IMG/VR virus record: IMGVR_UViG_3300050013_000156
Coordinates: 1-26,670 of that record
Reading direction: 5' to 3' (one strand)
DNA: 26,670 nt
DNA from: a virus
Shown here: positions 11,638-19,898 of the stretch, piece by piece
Position numbering within the stretch: position 1 is the stretch's first letter
Layout of the letters: the number at the start of each line of letters is the position of its first letter
Notes under the pieces: generated by a model
What the model was told of the DNA's origin: nothing
Seen by the model: the letters and a program-made list of their open reading frames with translations, nothing else
Databases searched by the model: none
Made by a program: the position numbers and the translations under genes

Positions 11638-12296
11638 ATTTTAAATCTCCTTTTATATTCTTCTCTTACTTCTTTTAATTTCTTCCACCACAAATGTGGT
11701 TCACTTATAAATTCACTGGCAATTCCTTGCTCATTTGCAATAAGGATGACAATCTTTTCAGCTTTAATTCCAGTCCTCTCATAAAATGCCCAGGCATAAA
11801 ATGCCCCTTGGATAAAGTAATCTTCTATCCATTCCTCACGCTTACTACGTCCACTCCCCTTGAAGTCAATGACAGAAAGTGTTCCTCCATAATCCGCAAT
11901 ACAATCGGTTCGGCCACCTATTCGGAAAATATCTGAATATAAGGTAGATTCTTGGCAAGATATATTATTGATCTTTTTCAAATACGGCAAAAGGTCTTCT
12001 AATAAAGCACGAACCAATAAAGGATGTCCAGCCAGTGATTTGTTATCCAAGTAATGTTCCAATGCCAAATGAAGGGCTGTGCCTCTTGTTTTCCCCCAAT
12101 TAGATGCACGGTCGGCTTCCTTATCCCCGACCCGTTTTCTCCATTCCCTAAGAATTTCCTCTTTAAGTGGAGCCAAAATTGTCGTTATACTTGGGAAAAT
12201 ATCACCCTTAGGAGTTTTATATAACCGGGGACCCTTGCCATCAATGGACACTTGGGTAGCGACTTCTGAAATTACTACGGGTGTATGAATAAACAT
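11634..12296 (-). CDS. PD-(D/E)XK nuclease of the RecB/Cas4-like group (220 aa)
   Basis: From the ATG at 12296 (TAATG overlap with the MazG stop; a longer frame exists but enters that gene) the motifs are RGTALHLALEHYL (H76), a glutamate in CQESTLYS (E116), IGGRTDCIADYGG (D131), SVIDFKGS (D144, K146) and QGAFYAWAFYE (Q163, Y167). This is the RecB-like order H...E...GGR-D...D-x-K...Q-x3-Y. Such nucleases process DNA ends in phage recombination. No cysteine cluster for an iron-sulfur site is present, so it is not a full Cas4. Confidence 0.9.
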   Translation of the reverse strand: MFIHTPVVISEVATQVSIDGKGPRLYKTPKGDIFPSITTILAPLKEEILREWRKRVGDKEADRASNWGKTRGTALHLALEHYLDNKSLAGHPLLVRALLEDLLPYLKKINNISCQESTLYSDIFRIGGRTDCIADYGGTLSVIDFKGSGRSKREEWIEDYFIQGAFYAWAFYERTGIKAEKIVILIANEQGIASEFISEPHLWWKKLKEVREEYKRRFKI

Positions 12297-12733
12297 TATT
12301 TCGGACTTTCCGTGGGGTCCCATTGGAATGGTTGATGTTCATTAAAATCAAAAATTGATTCTTTACCAGTGCCACCTAATTTATTAAATGTTGCATCCAA
12401 TCGGTCACATTCTTGTTTCCTAATCAAGCGGGAATTTAATTTTACAATCGCAGCATCAAGTGCCTCCTCAAAAGGTATTTCCATTTGATTAGATAAAGCG
12501 ATAATAGGAACTAAAACATCTCCTAATTCCTCAATCATATGTTTCCTTGATGTAGATTTCTCTGGAGAAAATGGTCTCCCAAAAAATGAGCGGACCACTT
12601 GACGCAATTCACCAGCCTCTTCAATAAGCGTGGCAAGTAAATGGTCAAACTCTACAATATTAAATAATGCGGAACTTGGCCACATTTTCAATCTAATATT
12701 ATTAACAGCTTTAATTTGGTCTTGCAATATCAT
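12296..12733 (-). CDS. MazG-like nucleotide pyrophosphohydrolase (145 aa)
   Basis: The all-helical MazG/dUTPase-like metal motif is present: LIEEAGEL (E38, E39, E42) and MIEELGDVLVPIIAL (E69, D72). A longer loop FGRPFSPEKSTSRK separates the two helices. These enzymes cleave (d)NTPs to NMPs, and in phages have been proposed to tune the nucleotide pool or host stress signals. It overlaps RNA ligase (ATGA) and the nuclease (TAATG), so all three are translationally coupled. The substrate cannot be told from sequence. Confidence 0.9.
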   Translation of the reverse strand: MILQDQIKAVNNIRLKMWPSSALFNIVEFDHLLATLIEEAGELRQVVRSFFGRPFSPEKSTSRKHMIEELGDVLVPIIALSNQMEIPFEEALDAAIVKLNSRLIRKQECDRLDATFNKLGGTGKESIFDFNEHQPFQWDPTESPK

Positions 12734-13917
12734 ATCTTATCCACAATCTCCAATAACTTATCCGTAGGCATTCCAAGTACCCCTTGGCGAATACTCTTTA
12801 TTTTTTCTTTTCGTAAAGAAAATAAAACTCCTGATAATTGATTTTCTACAGCTTTTAGTGCAAAATCTTTCTGAATTTCTATATCTTTAATTGTATCATA
12901 AAATAATTCGGCTGTCAATACAAGTTTATCAACTTTCTCTTTCATTTCCAAATACATTGCTTTTTCAGCAGGCCATTCATCCAAAATCTTATAGGAAAGC
13001 ATTTCATCCGATTCACCCGCTTGAATAATTTCCATCAATCGCTTACGTGGATTTCCATCTCGGATGTGGTGGATTGCTATATAGGCAGGACTCTTAATTT
13101 TAATACGATAAAAATTCTTATCAACAACTACATAACCTTCCATTTTAAGTGGATTTAATTTGGAGGCCGCTTGAATTACTTCTTCTAAATTGGTTAAGGG
13201 AAATTCTTTCACGACGTATCTTACATCGGTACGTTCCTGAATCAGATTCAATTCCTGTTCTGTGAAATTATTTCTTATACCAATTAAAGTAATTCTTGAA
13301 CCATCATTTGCATAACCAGTTACATCTACCAATTCATTTATTGATTCAAGCATTTCTGTTTTAGTATAATCACAAACTATCCTATTATAAGGGGAAGTCA
13401 ATTCCCATAAATAGGTATAATTGATATTGAATTTTCCAGTAATACTTAAACCTTGCATGCAATGTTCGCAAGAATTCCAAAATAAACGAGAAAATATTAG
13501 TGGAACAGAAACCCCATCTTCTATCCAAGGGAAATCACCAACAGGACCAGAAGCATCTGGACTCCCACGGGTCGCTATTTGCCATTCACCATCATAAAAA
13601 TACATAATTATAAGGGTCCCGTCCACCTTTTCTTGGACTCTTGCGGAATTCCAGTCTATAGAGTCTGCTTGGAATTCTCCGTAATTGAAGAACCGATTGA
13701 ATGGATATGCAATTATTTTCCAATTATCTTTAGAATTTAAAATGAGTCCACGGCACTGGTTCACAAGAGGATCCCCCTTTGGGCTATCAATCATATTATA
13801 CACAAATTGATATAACTCTGGATAATCTGGGTGCCGTTTTACTGAGAGAAAATAAGGGTCCTTAGTTAATATTTCAGGATCAATTCCTGTTCTTAATAAT
13901 TCTTGTATGTAGAGCAT
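12730..13917 (-). CDS. rnlA: T4 Rnl1-type RNA ligase
   Basis: The protein is 395 aa from the ATG at 13917 (T4 Rnl1 is 374 aa, with nucleotidyl lysine K99). The nucleotidyl lysine motif is QEKVDGTLIIMY (K97-V-D-G). Further motifs are CRGLIL (55-60), ATRGSPD, YLWELTSPYNRIV (motif III), MEGYVVVD (motif IV) and YRIKIKSPAYIAIH (motif V). It seals RNA ends made ready by the kinase/phosphatase at 9776-10723, repairing tRNAs cut by host anticodon nucleases. A TTG at 13929 would add four residues without support. It overlaps the 53-aa gene before it by 25 nt. Confidence 0.95.
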   Translation of the reverse strand: MLYIQELLRTGIDPEILTKDPYFLSVKRHPDYPELYQFVYNMIDSPKGDPLVNQCRGLILNSKDNWKIIAYPFNRFFNYGEFQADSIDWNSARVQEKVDGTLIIMYFYDGEWQIATRGSPDASGPVGDFPWIEDGVSVPLIFSRLFWNSCEHCMQGLSITGKFNINYTYLWELTSPYNRIVCDYTKTEMLESINELVDVTGYANDGSRITLIGIRNNFTEQELNLIQERTDVRYVVKEFPLTNLEEVIQAASKLNPLKMEGYVVVDKNFYRIKIKSPAYIAIHHIRDGNPRKRLMEIIQAGESDEMLSYKILDEWPAEKAMYLEMKEKVDKLVLTAELFYDTIKDIEIQKDFALKAVENQLSGVLFSLRKEKIKSIRQGVLGMPTDKLLEIVDKI

Positions 13918-14054
13918 AATTGTTTCCAATCATTTTCAAAAAATTCCATTTGATATAAGTATAAAGTTTTAATTAATTCTTCCCATTTATAATTATACCA
14001 AAATTTGGATATCCCATTCCTTTTATTACATTGTGAAGTATAAAATGGTGTCAT
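13893..14054 (-). CDS. Small aromatic-rich hypothetical protein (53 aa)
   Basis: The frame MTPFYTSQCNKRNGISKFWY...STYKNY-stop has GAGGA 7 nt before the ATG at 14054 and begins 3 nt after the upstream stop. It is rich in Y, W, N and K. No family is recognised. It overlaps the ligase start. It fills what would otherwise be an empty gap between two coupled genes. Confidence 0.68.
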   Translation of the reverse strand: MTPFYTSQCNKRNGISKFWYNYKWEELIKTLYLYQMEFFENDWKQLCSTYKNY

Positions 14055-14057
14055 AAT

Positions 14058-14813
14058 TTATTCCTCACTTCCTCTCCCAATAAATTCCGTAATTTTTACC
14101 GAAGTAAACTGGGTTTCCTTAATCCCCGTAACTATATTGGGTTCATTTTTCTTAGGAGTCCCAGAAAATTCAAAGCAGTCCCATAATTGGATATTGAGGG
14201 TCTCCACAGAACTAATTGTATCTGATGGTGGATGTTTAGAAAAAAATAATCCAATATTTCCTATTTGATCGGAAATCCGGTAGACATAAAGTGTTACGTT
14301 TTCTCCAGTTTTTTCGTCTATTTTCTTAAAATTGGAAACATCTATAAGTTTAACTACAAACGAATCCCGAACACCAATTTCTCCCATATAATTAGAAGAA
14401 CTATATTTTTCCGCCAATTTCATTAGTTTATTTGTTCTGGTGTAATGAGTTTCATACATCCAAGGAAGTGCTACAATAAAACCCAACATACGTTCTGATA
14501 CCATTCCAGTCCCCATGAGGTCATGTACTGTAGAAAGGAATGAATCATTAGGATCCCTTGGTTGAGTAGAAAAATAATCTTTAATTTCCAATCTCTTTTG
14601 AATATATTTTTCTATTAAAATATTTTTTTCTTTAATTGGCAATTCTAAGAAAATTGGAAGATATTGAAGTACGAATTTGGATGTTGGAATCTCATTTGTA
14701 GTAGAAGCTGTTTTTTGTGATATATATTCCTTTCGTTCTTCTATTATCTTCAATGTAACAGTAAGTACATCAGGAATATTATAAACACTTGTTGTCTTTC
14801 TAAGTTTCTTCAC
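14058..14813 (-). CDS. Phage protein with a C-terminal OB-fold-like domain (251 aa)
   Basis: Residues 1-145 are helical. Residues 146-246 follow a beta pattern common in phage proteins: GVRDSFVVKLIDVSNF...TLYVYRISDQIGNIGLFFSK...LNIQLWDCFEFSGTPKKN...KETQFTSVKI. Strands around a GNxxLxF turn and a final T-x-x-K suggest an OB fold that could bind nucleic acid (inference). The start is a GTG at 14813, 8 nt below the -10 box of P7; the overlapping ATG is followed at once by TGA. It heads the operon with RNA ligase, MazG and nuclease. Confidence 0.8.
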   Translation of the reverse strand: MKKLRKTTSVYNIPDVLTVTLKIIEERKEYISQKTASTTNEIPTSKFVLQYLPIFLELPIKEKNILIEKYIQKRLEIKDYFSTQPRDPNDSFLSTVHDLMGTGMVSERMLGFIVALPWMYETHYTRTNKLMKLAEKYSSSNYMGEIGVRDSFVVKLIDVSNFKKIDEKTGENVTLYVYRISDQIGNIGLFFSKHPPSDTISSVETLNIQLWDCFEFSGTPKKNEPNIVTGIKETQFTSVKITEFIGRGSEE

Positions 14814-14820
14814 ATTTTAA

Positions 14821-14849
14821 ATTATAACAAAATAAACAAGGAATGTCAA
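14821..14849 (-). promoter_or_regulatory. Sigma70-type promoter P7 (leaderless class)
   Basis: TTGACATTCC has its -35 box at 14849-14844, and the -10 box TATAAT is at 14826-14821, with a 17-nt spacer. The GTG start is 8 nt from the -10 box. It drives seven genes down to 11172. Confidence 0.88.
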
Positions 14850-14860
14850 GCGGTGAACAC

Positions 14861-14896
14861 AAAGGATTTAAATGTATTAAACTTTCTCCACAATAA
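14861..14896 (+). other. Homing-endonuclease deletion scar 2
   Basis: AAAGGATTTAAATGTATTAA (14861-14880, plus one more base) matches the ends of scar 1 and the relic at 8586. The frame reads EHKGFKCIKLSPQ-stop. It lies between the -35 box of P7 and the end of the phosphatase gene, the same position an intact endonuclease holds between P5 and the kinase gene. No late promoter box remains here. The last five codons of the minus-strand phosphatase are antisense to it. Confidence 0.6.
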
Positions 14897-15590
14897 TATT
14901 ACCATCATCATCTACTATGGCAATGTGATTTAAATTTGTGTCAATACAAAAATTAATAGAATCCGGAGATACTATTTTTCTAACTTCATAATTTTGGGTG
15001 TGACCGAATATTTGATTTATATTTGGAATATATTCAAAGTCACGGGCGTCAGCCCATGTGAGGCCTCCAACCGGATGCCGGCCTCCTCGGCGCCTCCCGG
15101 CCGCCAATAATTCGGTTATTACACCTTCATAATTCAGGCGGTCCATTGTAATTTCACATAATTCGGTTAAATATTCTTTAGTCATTCCTTTTACTGGATT
15201 AACAAAATATGAATTCAGCCCAGCATGAGTAAAAAGCCAAGTCTTGCCATTTATTTCAAGCCAATGGAATAATTTTACTTTATCCCACTTCAATTTCAAC
15301 CACTTATCAATATACTCTTGCTTCCATTCAAAATGGCCACTACACTGTAATCCCTTACAATGAGGGAATCCATATGGGAGGTCGTGGTTCCCCCACAACA
15401 CAACATTATTCGGATCATCTATTAAAGAAGCATGGACCCTAGCGGTCTCTTCAATCTGACCGGCATCGGAAAATTCAAACGAATCGTGGAAGTCCCCAAG
15501 GAAAATCCTATTTTTAATGTAATCGTACTTCTTTAGGATTTTCTCCAAATCATACGTTTTATCGTGGACATCCGGAACTATCAAATACAT
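14877..15590 (-). CDS. PPP-type serine/threonine phosphatase-like metallophosphoesterase (237 aa)
   Basis: The motifs are VPDVHDK (D7, H9), FLGDFHDSF (D33, H35), VVLWGNHDLPYG (N, H, D), LFTHAGLN (H) and IFGHTQNY (H), with NFCIDTNLNHI after it. This is the order of PPP family phosphatases and ApaH-like enzymes, as in phage lambda PP. The substrate could be a phosphoprotein, a dinucleotide or a cyclic phosphate; sequence alone does not decide. The cluster RRRGGRHPVGGLTWADAR around residue 165 is a basic surface. The start follows the previous stop as TAAATG. Confidence 0.9.
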   Translation of the reverse strand: MYLIVPDVHDKTYDLEKILKKYDYIKNRIFLGDFHDSFEFSDAGQIEETARVHASLIDDPNNVVLWGNHDLPYGFPHCKGLQCSGHFEWKQEYIDKWLKLKWDKVKLFHWLEINGKTWLFTHAGLNSYFVNPVKGMTKEYLTELCEITMDRLNYEGVITELLAAGRRRGGRHPVGGLTWADARDFEYIPNINQIFGHTQNYEVRKIVSPDSINFCIDTNLNHIAIVDDDGNIIVEKV

Positions 15591-16007
15591 TTATTTTTCT
15601 TTCTCTGGGAAAAATTTACCCAGGATATTGGAATTATAAAATTTTTTTGTGCCATCAGGAAACTTGGCATAAAGTACATCTAATTTAAATTGTAATTCAA
15701 CCTCAGCATAAGTCAAATCCTTTTTGCTATTATAAAATTTTAATATTTCTCTTGTAAAATTCTCTTCACCTAAAGTGGCAATTTCTTCCAATAAATTGTC
15801 ATTTGAACCATAATAATTACGCCAATTACTTTCCTTGATAGTATGTTTCCGATTCTTTCTACCAGGAACCTTTTTGGTTGTATGAGAATATAATTGTTTT
15901 TTACCTATATATTGCCTTTGAGTTTCTTTATTTGTGATGCAATACGTAAAACCTACTGCATTTTCTGGTAAAGTGGTGACAGTGTTCCCTTTATAAATCC
16001 ATTCCAT
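15591..16007 (-). CDS. GIY-YIG-derived, Seg-like conserved phage protein (138 aa)
   Basis: VGFTYCITNKETQRQYIGKK gives the two GIY-YIG strands (TYCIT and YIG). They are followed by TTKKVPGRKNRKHTIKESNW, then YYGSNDNLLEEI, ENFTREIL, and YAEVELQFKLDVL with a possible catalytic E. This version is widespread in T4-like phages and shorter than homing enzymes, lacking NUMOD repeats. It may be a domesticated nuclease. It is on the same strand as its operon neighbours, unlike the mobile copies at 494 and 9007. Confidence 0.82.
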   Translation of the reverse strand: MEWIYKGNTVTTLPENAVGFTYCITNKETQRQYIGKKQLYSHTTKKVPGRKNRKHTIKESNWRNYYGSNDNLLEEIATLGEENFTREILKFYNSKKDLTYAEVELQFKLDVLYAKFPDGTKKFYNSNILGKFFPEKEK

Positions 16008-16025
16008 ACCACATATTTAGTGGTT

Positions 16026-16313
16026 TTATTCTTCAGAATGAATCACAATACTTTCATAAGTATCTTCAAAAATATCTGGCCTACAGGGATGTAATTCTCC
16101 CTTTATACCTTTAATTATCCAATCAGGTTTATTAGCCAACATAACTCCTTCAAGAGTTTTAATTGATATAGTGTCGTACCCGAATACTAAATTTCCCTTT
16201 TCATAAGCATCACGAATCCATTCAGGAAGACCTTTCCATTTGTGTTCGGCACAATATAAGGCTTCTGTAACTCGGAATGCTTCTACCACTACAGGTTTTT
16301 TACGAAATTTCAT
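16026..16313 (-). CDS. PGDYG-type conserved phage protein (95 aa)
   Basis: KFRKKPVVVEAFRVTE at the start and PDWIIKGIKGELHPCRPDIFEDTYE near the end are the two conserved blocks of a very common phage and bacterial small protein (PGDYG-type: WIIxGVxGExYPCxPxIFxxTYE). The function is unknown. The start lies 1 nt after the previous gene's stop in the P8 operon. Confidence 0.88.
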   Translation of the reverse strand: MKFRKKPVVVEAFRVTEALYCAEHKWKGLPEWIRDAYEKGNLVFGYDTISIKTLEGVMLANKPDWIIKGIKGELHPCRPDIFEDTYESIVIHSEE

Positions 16314-16314
16314 A

Positions 16315-16515
16315 TTATTTCTCTATCATCCATTTCCCAGAATTTAAAAGTTTCTCTAAACTCTTCAATTTAGTTTTACTCTTTTGAACAAACACCTTAA
16401 ATTCTCCTCTTTTTTCCTTAGGAGCCTTTTTAATAGATCGTTCAAATTCCGCTAATTCTTTCCGAGTATCAGAAATTAATTTATTAATTTCCTCTTTAGA
16501 TAATTTTTTCTTCAT
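16315..16515 (-). CDS. Small coiled-coil protein (66 aa) on a leaderless mRNA
   Basis: The product is a lysine- and glutamate-rich helix throughout (KKKLSKEEINKLISDTRKEL, then EFERSIKKAPKEKRGEF), with heptad-like spacing and no motif. The ATG at 16515 is 7 nt below the -10 box of P8, with no room for a ribosome binding site. It is the first gene of the P8 operon. Confidence 0.75.
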   Translation of the reverse strand: MKKKLSKEEINKLISDTRKELAEFERSIKKAPKEKRGEFKVFVQKSKTKLKSLEKLLNSGKWMIEK

Positions 16516-16521
16516 AATAAA

Positions 16522-16550
16522 ATGATATCACTTTATAAAAGGAAAGTCAA
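16522..16550 (-). promoter_or_regulatory. Sigma70-type promoter P8 (leaderless class)
   Basis: TTGACTTTCC has its -35 box at 16550-16545, and the -10 box TATCAT is at 16527-16522, with a 17-nt spacer. It begins immediately after the RNR stop codon; the ATG at 16515 is 7 nt from the -10 box. Confidence 0.82.
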
Positions 16551-19500
16551 CTACAATTCACAAGAGGTTCCTGACATACATGCCAATTCTTTAGCACTGG
16601 TAGTTCTATCATCATTTTCATATTCGGATATTTTAGACCAATCAACATTAGTAGGCATCAATTTTTGAAATTCATTATATTCTTCTTCCGTTATTTCTCT
16701 ATATGGTACCTGTTTATATGTCCCACCATCATACGGCAAAAATGTTACTCCGCCAATAATATCAAAATTTTTATAAACCCAGGAAGCAACATCTATCCAT
16801 TCCGAATCTTTTACATATACAGTAATACTAATATTATGTTCTGCCCAATTATGTTTAAATCTTTTCATTAATTCCAATTGCTGAATTGCGCCATAATCAT
16901 CACGAAAAATAGAATTCAATGGGGACTTTATAGGAAAAGAAAAGATTGTAGTATTTTGAGGTTTTAAAACACAGGGTTCATTTGGAATTTTCTGGTCAAT
17001 CATCAATTGAGTTAAGGGATCTTTATTATCCATTCTAACCGTTCTTATGTAAAATGGAGAATATCTAGGATGTATACCAGATCCTGAATTTACCAATTGT
17101 GAGGTATTTCCGCTAGGTTTTACTGTAGTAATAGCAACCGATTGATTTATCTTAAAAATTTGACTCCAATATTTATTTACTTCAATTGATTCCAATTTTA
17201 ATTTTTTTAATAATTCTGGACCATTTACAGGATCAATTAATAAAGTATTATCAAGGATACCAGTTAGTGAGACTCCCAATAATCTTTCCTCGTCAGCATT
17301 CTTTTTCCAAATTTTACGTAAATATTTAAATGAAGTTAAACAAGATTGCATTGTGCCGATAAATGTGGCCACTTGAATTTTATTTTTTAATGATTCAAAT
17401 GTATCCTCTGGTCTTACAACCACTTCGGATAAATTACAGAAGGAATTAGGTCTCAACAGGATTTCGCCGCATTGCAAATTATTTATACAAATATATTTGT
17501 CTTTTCCATTTTTTTGTTTTTCTAAAAATCCGCCAATAAAAAAATTATGAAATTCATCTACAGTACCACTATATACATCCTCAAAACCATCAAGTTCAAT
17601 AGATATAATTTTATGGTTATAAAATTCTGCCTCTTTTTCTAAATCTTTCCAAAACCTAAATGGAGAGGTTTTTCTGGAAATTTCAAAAGATACATTTTCT
17701 TTTTTACAAGATTCTATCCATTCTTTTTTATCTGGTTCTCTTTTTAATTTAAATTTTAAATTTGAATATATTTCAATTTGTTTTTTCCGGAGTTTTGATT
17801 TCTTTTTACTCCATCCTTTCTTTAAAGCTTTTATTGTTTTCTCCCTATAAATAGGATTTTCCCAATTTTTTTGTGCCACACAAGAAAAATGCCTCATAGT
17901 TTCCGGTCTGGTTGTAATAAATTCTTGTTTACAACTTTCACAAACTTTATTAAAAAATATTTCTGAATTTTCAATAAAACAATCATATCCTTGTTCTAAA
18001 TATTTTTTATAACTTTTTTGTAACCTAGGATCCAAATCAATCATCATCTTATCAAACCCACAAACATTTGCAGCCCACAAAGACAATCCTCTTATATCAC
18101 CGATATTATTTTTACGCCAATCAGAAAAATTTAATGGTAAATTGTGTTCTTCAGCATAATTATGCCAATCATTAGTAGAAAATCTATAACCAATCTTTTT
18201 TGTTAATATTAAAGCGTGTTCTTGTAATTGTTCGTTTGTAAATCCGCCAAAATTTTGATTTTTTTCTCCTGTATTATTTAAAGATTGTTTTTCTCTATAT
18301 TTGTCCCACTTTTCTTTATCCCATTCTACTTTAGCTCTTCTCATGGGATTTTTATCACCCAACATATTCCTTGAATGTAAGTAATCGTGGTCTTTTTTTG
18401 TCATTATTTGGAGATTTTCAAAATTATTATTTTGACCATTAAAATCTTTATGATGTACCACAGAACCTTTTGGTATAATGGCATTATAAAAAAATGGTGC
18501 AATAATTCTATGTTCCATTTTATTATTAGAAAACCCATTATTTATCCAAAAATAATCTTGAGGATTAGAATTTGTTTTGGGAAAAATATCTTTCATGGAA
18601 CATTCAAAACGAGTACAAATATTTAAACTATCTCCGGGGTTCAAATCTTTCACTTGAATATATTGTTTTTCTTTATTTAAAAATTTATGATTTCCAGTAG
18701 CTCTTATGATATGATTATTTTCTAATGTTATTTTATAAATTGGTTGCTTATATCCCGTTATTCTAGGATTTCTCATATATCGAATATCAATTTTATTTTT
18801 TTCATCATAACAAAATACTGGAACATCTAATCCAGTTTCGGCCAATTCTTTAATGGATACAAATCCTCTACCATCAGCTACATAAATTAAATTTTCACCA
18901 GTTAAACAGGGATTTACGCCAGCCACCTTAGACCAATCTCTACGTTCATTTCCAGATTTGGATAAATTCCATAAACTTAATATACCACGTTCTCCAGATT
19001 TGCTACGATATAAAGAAATCCACTCTTCTAGAAAGGTACTAAGTTCTGGTTTCGTATAATAAACCGCAGAATTATTAGCATATGATCTCTGAGAATTCGT
19101 TTCCCACCAATTACCAGATTTAGCGTGAGATATTTCATTATCAAAAATATCAGATAAACCAATTAAAGCGGCCCTTCTGGTTCCTCCAGATTCCGCAATT
19201 AATCCAATTTTGCAACAAATGTCATGGCATTCAATACTTTCTAATTTTCTTCCGGCGGCATTTTTAAAAAGTTTAACCACAAATTCAAACAAATCTACTA
19301 AAGGACCCGGTCCACTAGCCCTACCACCAAAAGTTTTTAAAATTGATCCATAAGGTCTTACTTTAGAAATATCCCAATTAGGAATTTTACCAGCATATAA
19401 TAGAGATATTAATTCTCGCAAAGCAGAAGCCCAACCAATCTTAGAATCCGGAACATCTATAATTGTATTTGTTGGGTAAAATTCAGCAGGGATATCTGGT

Positions 19501-19898
19501 AATTTGGATATATATTTCTTTTCAACAGAAAAACCCACACCACAACCACAACAAGACAAATACAAAATTTCATCAAAAGAATGTGGATGATCTATGGTTA
19601 TAAAAGAACAATTATAAGATGCAGCAGCATGGCTTTTGAGTGCCGGCCCAGCAGTTTTTAATGCTCTCATTGATGGAACAACTTCTAAATTTAAAATACT
19701 ATTTTTAGTTTTTTCTAATTCTTTAAGAAAATCCTTTTTATCTTTAGATTCAAGATTATGATTTTCTACCATATAATCAGAGAAAAAATCAATATATCTT
19801 TGAACGGTTTCCTCCCAAGTTTCGCGTCTATTTAAATCATTACGCCATCTACTGTACTTGGAAAGGTGTATAAAATTCTGATAATCTGTTGGAAGCAT
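16551..19898 (-). CDS. nrdJ: Class II (B12-dependent) ribonucleotide reductase precursor with intein
   Basis: The 1115-aa precursor consists of extein 1-330, intein 331-809 and extein 810-1115; the spliced enzyme is 636 aa. It reduces ribonucleotides to deoxyribonucleotides without oxygen. Visible marks are AASYNCSF (C97), GVNP joined to CGEILLRPNSFCNL (thiyl cysteine and glutamate of NPCGE, and a second cysteine 11 residues on, as in the Lactobacillus leichmannii enzyme C408/E410/C419), VKPSGNTSQL, and a C-terminal redox pair CMSGTSC. The monomeric triphosphate-reductase type fits best; it is shorter than the 739-aa Lactobacillus enzyme. The start follows the ThyX-like ORF as TAAATG. It is in one unit with primase. 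Confidence 0.93.
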   Translation of the reverse strand: MLPTDYQNFIHLSKYSRWRNDLNRRETWEETVQRYIDFFSDYMVENHNLESKDKKDFLKELEKTKNSILNLEVVPSMRALKTAGPALKSHAAASYNCSFITIDHPHSFDEILYLSCCGCGVGFSVEKKYISKLPDIPAEFYPTNTIIDVPDSKIGWASALRELISLLYAGKIPNWDISKVRPYGSILKTFGGRASGPGPLVDLFEFVVKLFKNAAGRKLESIECHDICCKIGLIAESGGTRRAALIGLSDIFDNEISHAKSGNWWETNSQRSYANNSAVYYTKPELSTFLEEWISLYRSKSGERGILSLWNLSKSGNERRDWSKVAGVNPCLTGENLIYVADGRGFVSIKELAETGLDVPVFCYDEKNKIDIRYMRNPRITGYKQPIYKITLENNHIIRATGNHKFLNKEKQYIQVKDLNPGDSLNICTRFECSMKDIFPKTNSNPQDYFWINNGFSNNKMEHRIIAPFFYNAIIPKGSVVHHKDFNGQNNNFENLQIMTKKDHDYLHSRNMLGDKNPMRRAKVEWDKEKWDKYREKQSLNNTGEKNQNFGGFTNEQLQEHALILTKKIGYRFSTNDWHNYAEEHNLPLNFSDWRKNNIGDIRGLSLWAANVCGFDKMMIDLDPRLQKSYKKYLEQGYDCFIENSEIFFNKVCESCKQEFITTRPETMRHFSCVAQKNWENPIYREKTIKALKKGWSKKKSKLRKKQIEIYSNLKFKLKREPDKKEWIESCKKENVSFEISRKTSPFRFWKDLEKEAEFYNHKIISIELDGFEDVYSGTVDEFHNFFIGGFLEKQKNGKDKYICINNLQCGEILLRPNSFCNLSEVVVRPEDTFESLKNKIQVATFIGTMQSCLTSFKYLRKIWKKNADEERLLGVSLTGILDNTLLIDPVNGPELLKKLKLESIEVNKYWSQIFKINQSVAITTVKPSGNTSQLVNSGSGIHPRYSPFYIRTVRMDNKDPLTQLMIDQKIPNEPCVLKPQNTTIFSFPIKSPLNSIFRDDYGAIQQLELMKRFKHNWAEHNISITVYVKDSEWIDVASWVYKNFDIIGGVTFLPYDGGTYKQVPYREITEEEYNEFQKLMPTNVDWSKISEYENDDRTTSAKELACMSGTSCEL
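17472..18908 (-). mobile_element. 479-aa intein with HNH endonuclease, inside the RNR active site
   Basis: It begins C-LTGENLIYVADGRGFVSI, with block B in IIRATGNHKFL, an HNH core SVVHHKDFNGQNNNFENLQI, and block F in VYSGTVDEFHNFFIGGF. It ends ICINNLQ before the +1 cysteine, which is the catalytic cysteine of NPCGE. The last residue is Gln instead of Asn and the penultimate one is Leu instead of His, so splicing chemistry is of a rarer type. Removing it restores GVNPCGEILL exactly. A zinc-like pair CESC...C (about 345-370 of the intein) may help bind DNA. Confidence 0.93.

Noticed and set aside
11634-12296. Cas4 or another CRISPR-linked function for the PD-(D/E)XK nuclease
   Set aside because: There is no four-cysteine iron-sulfur cluster and no CRISPR array or cas genes; the neighbours are MazG and RNA ligase.
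17479-17860. TATAAATA octamers inside the RNR intein (both strands)
   Set aside because: They lie in coding sequence. Several chance copies are expected in AT-rich DNA of this length, so late-type boxes were accepted only with supporting position or context.
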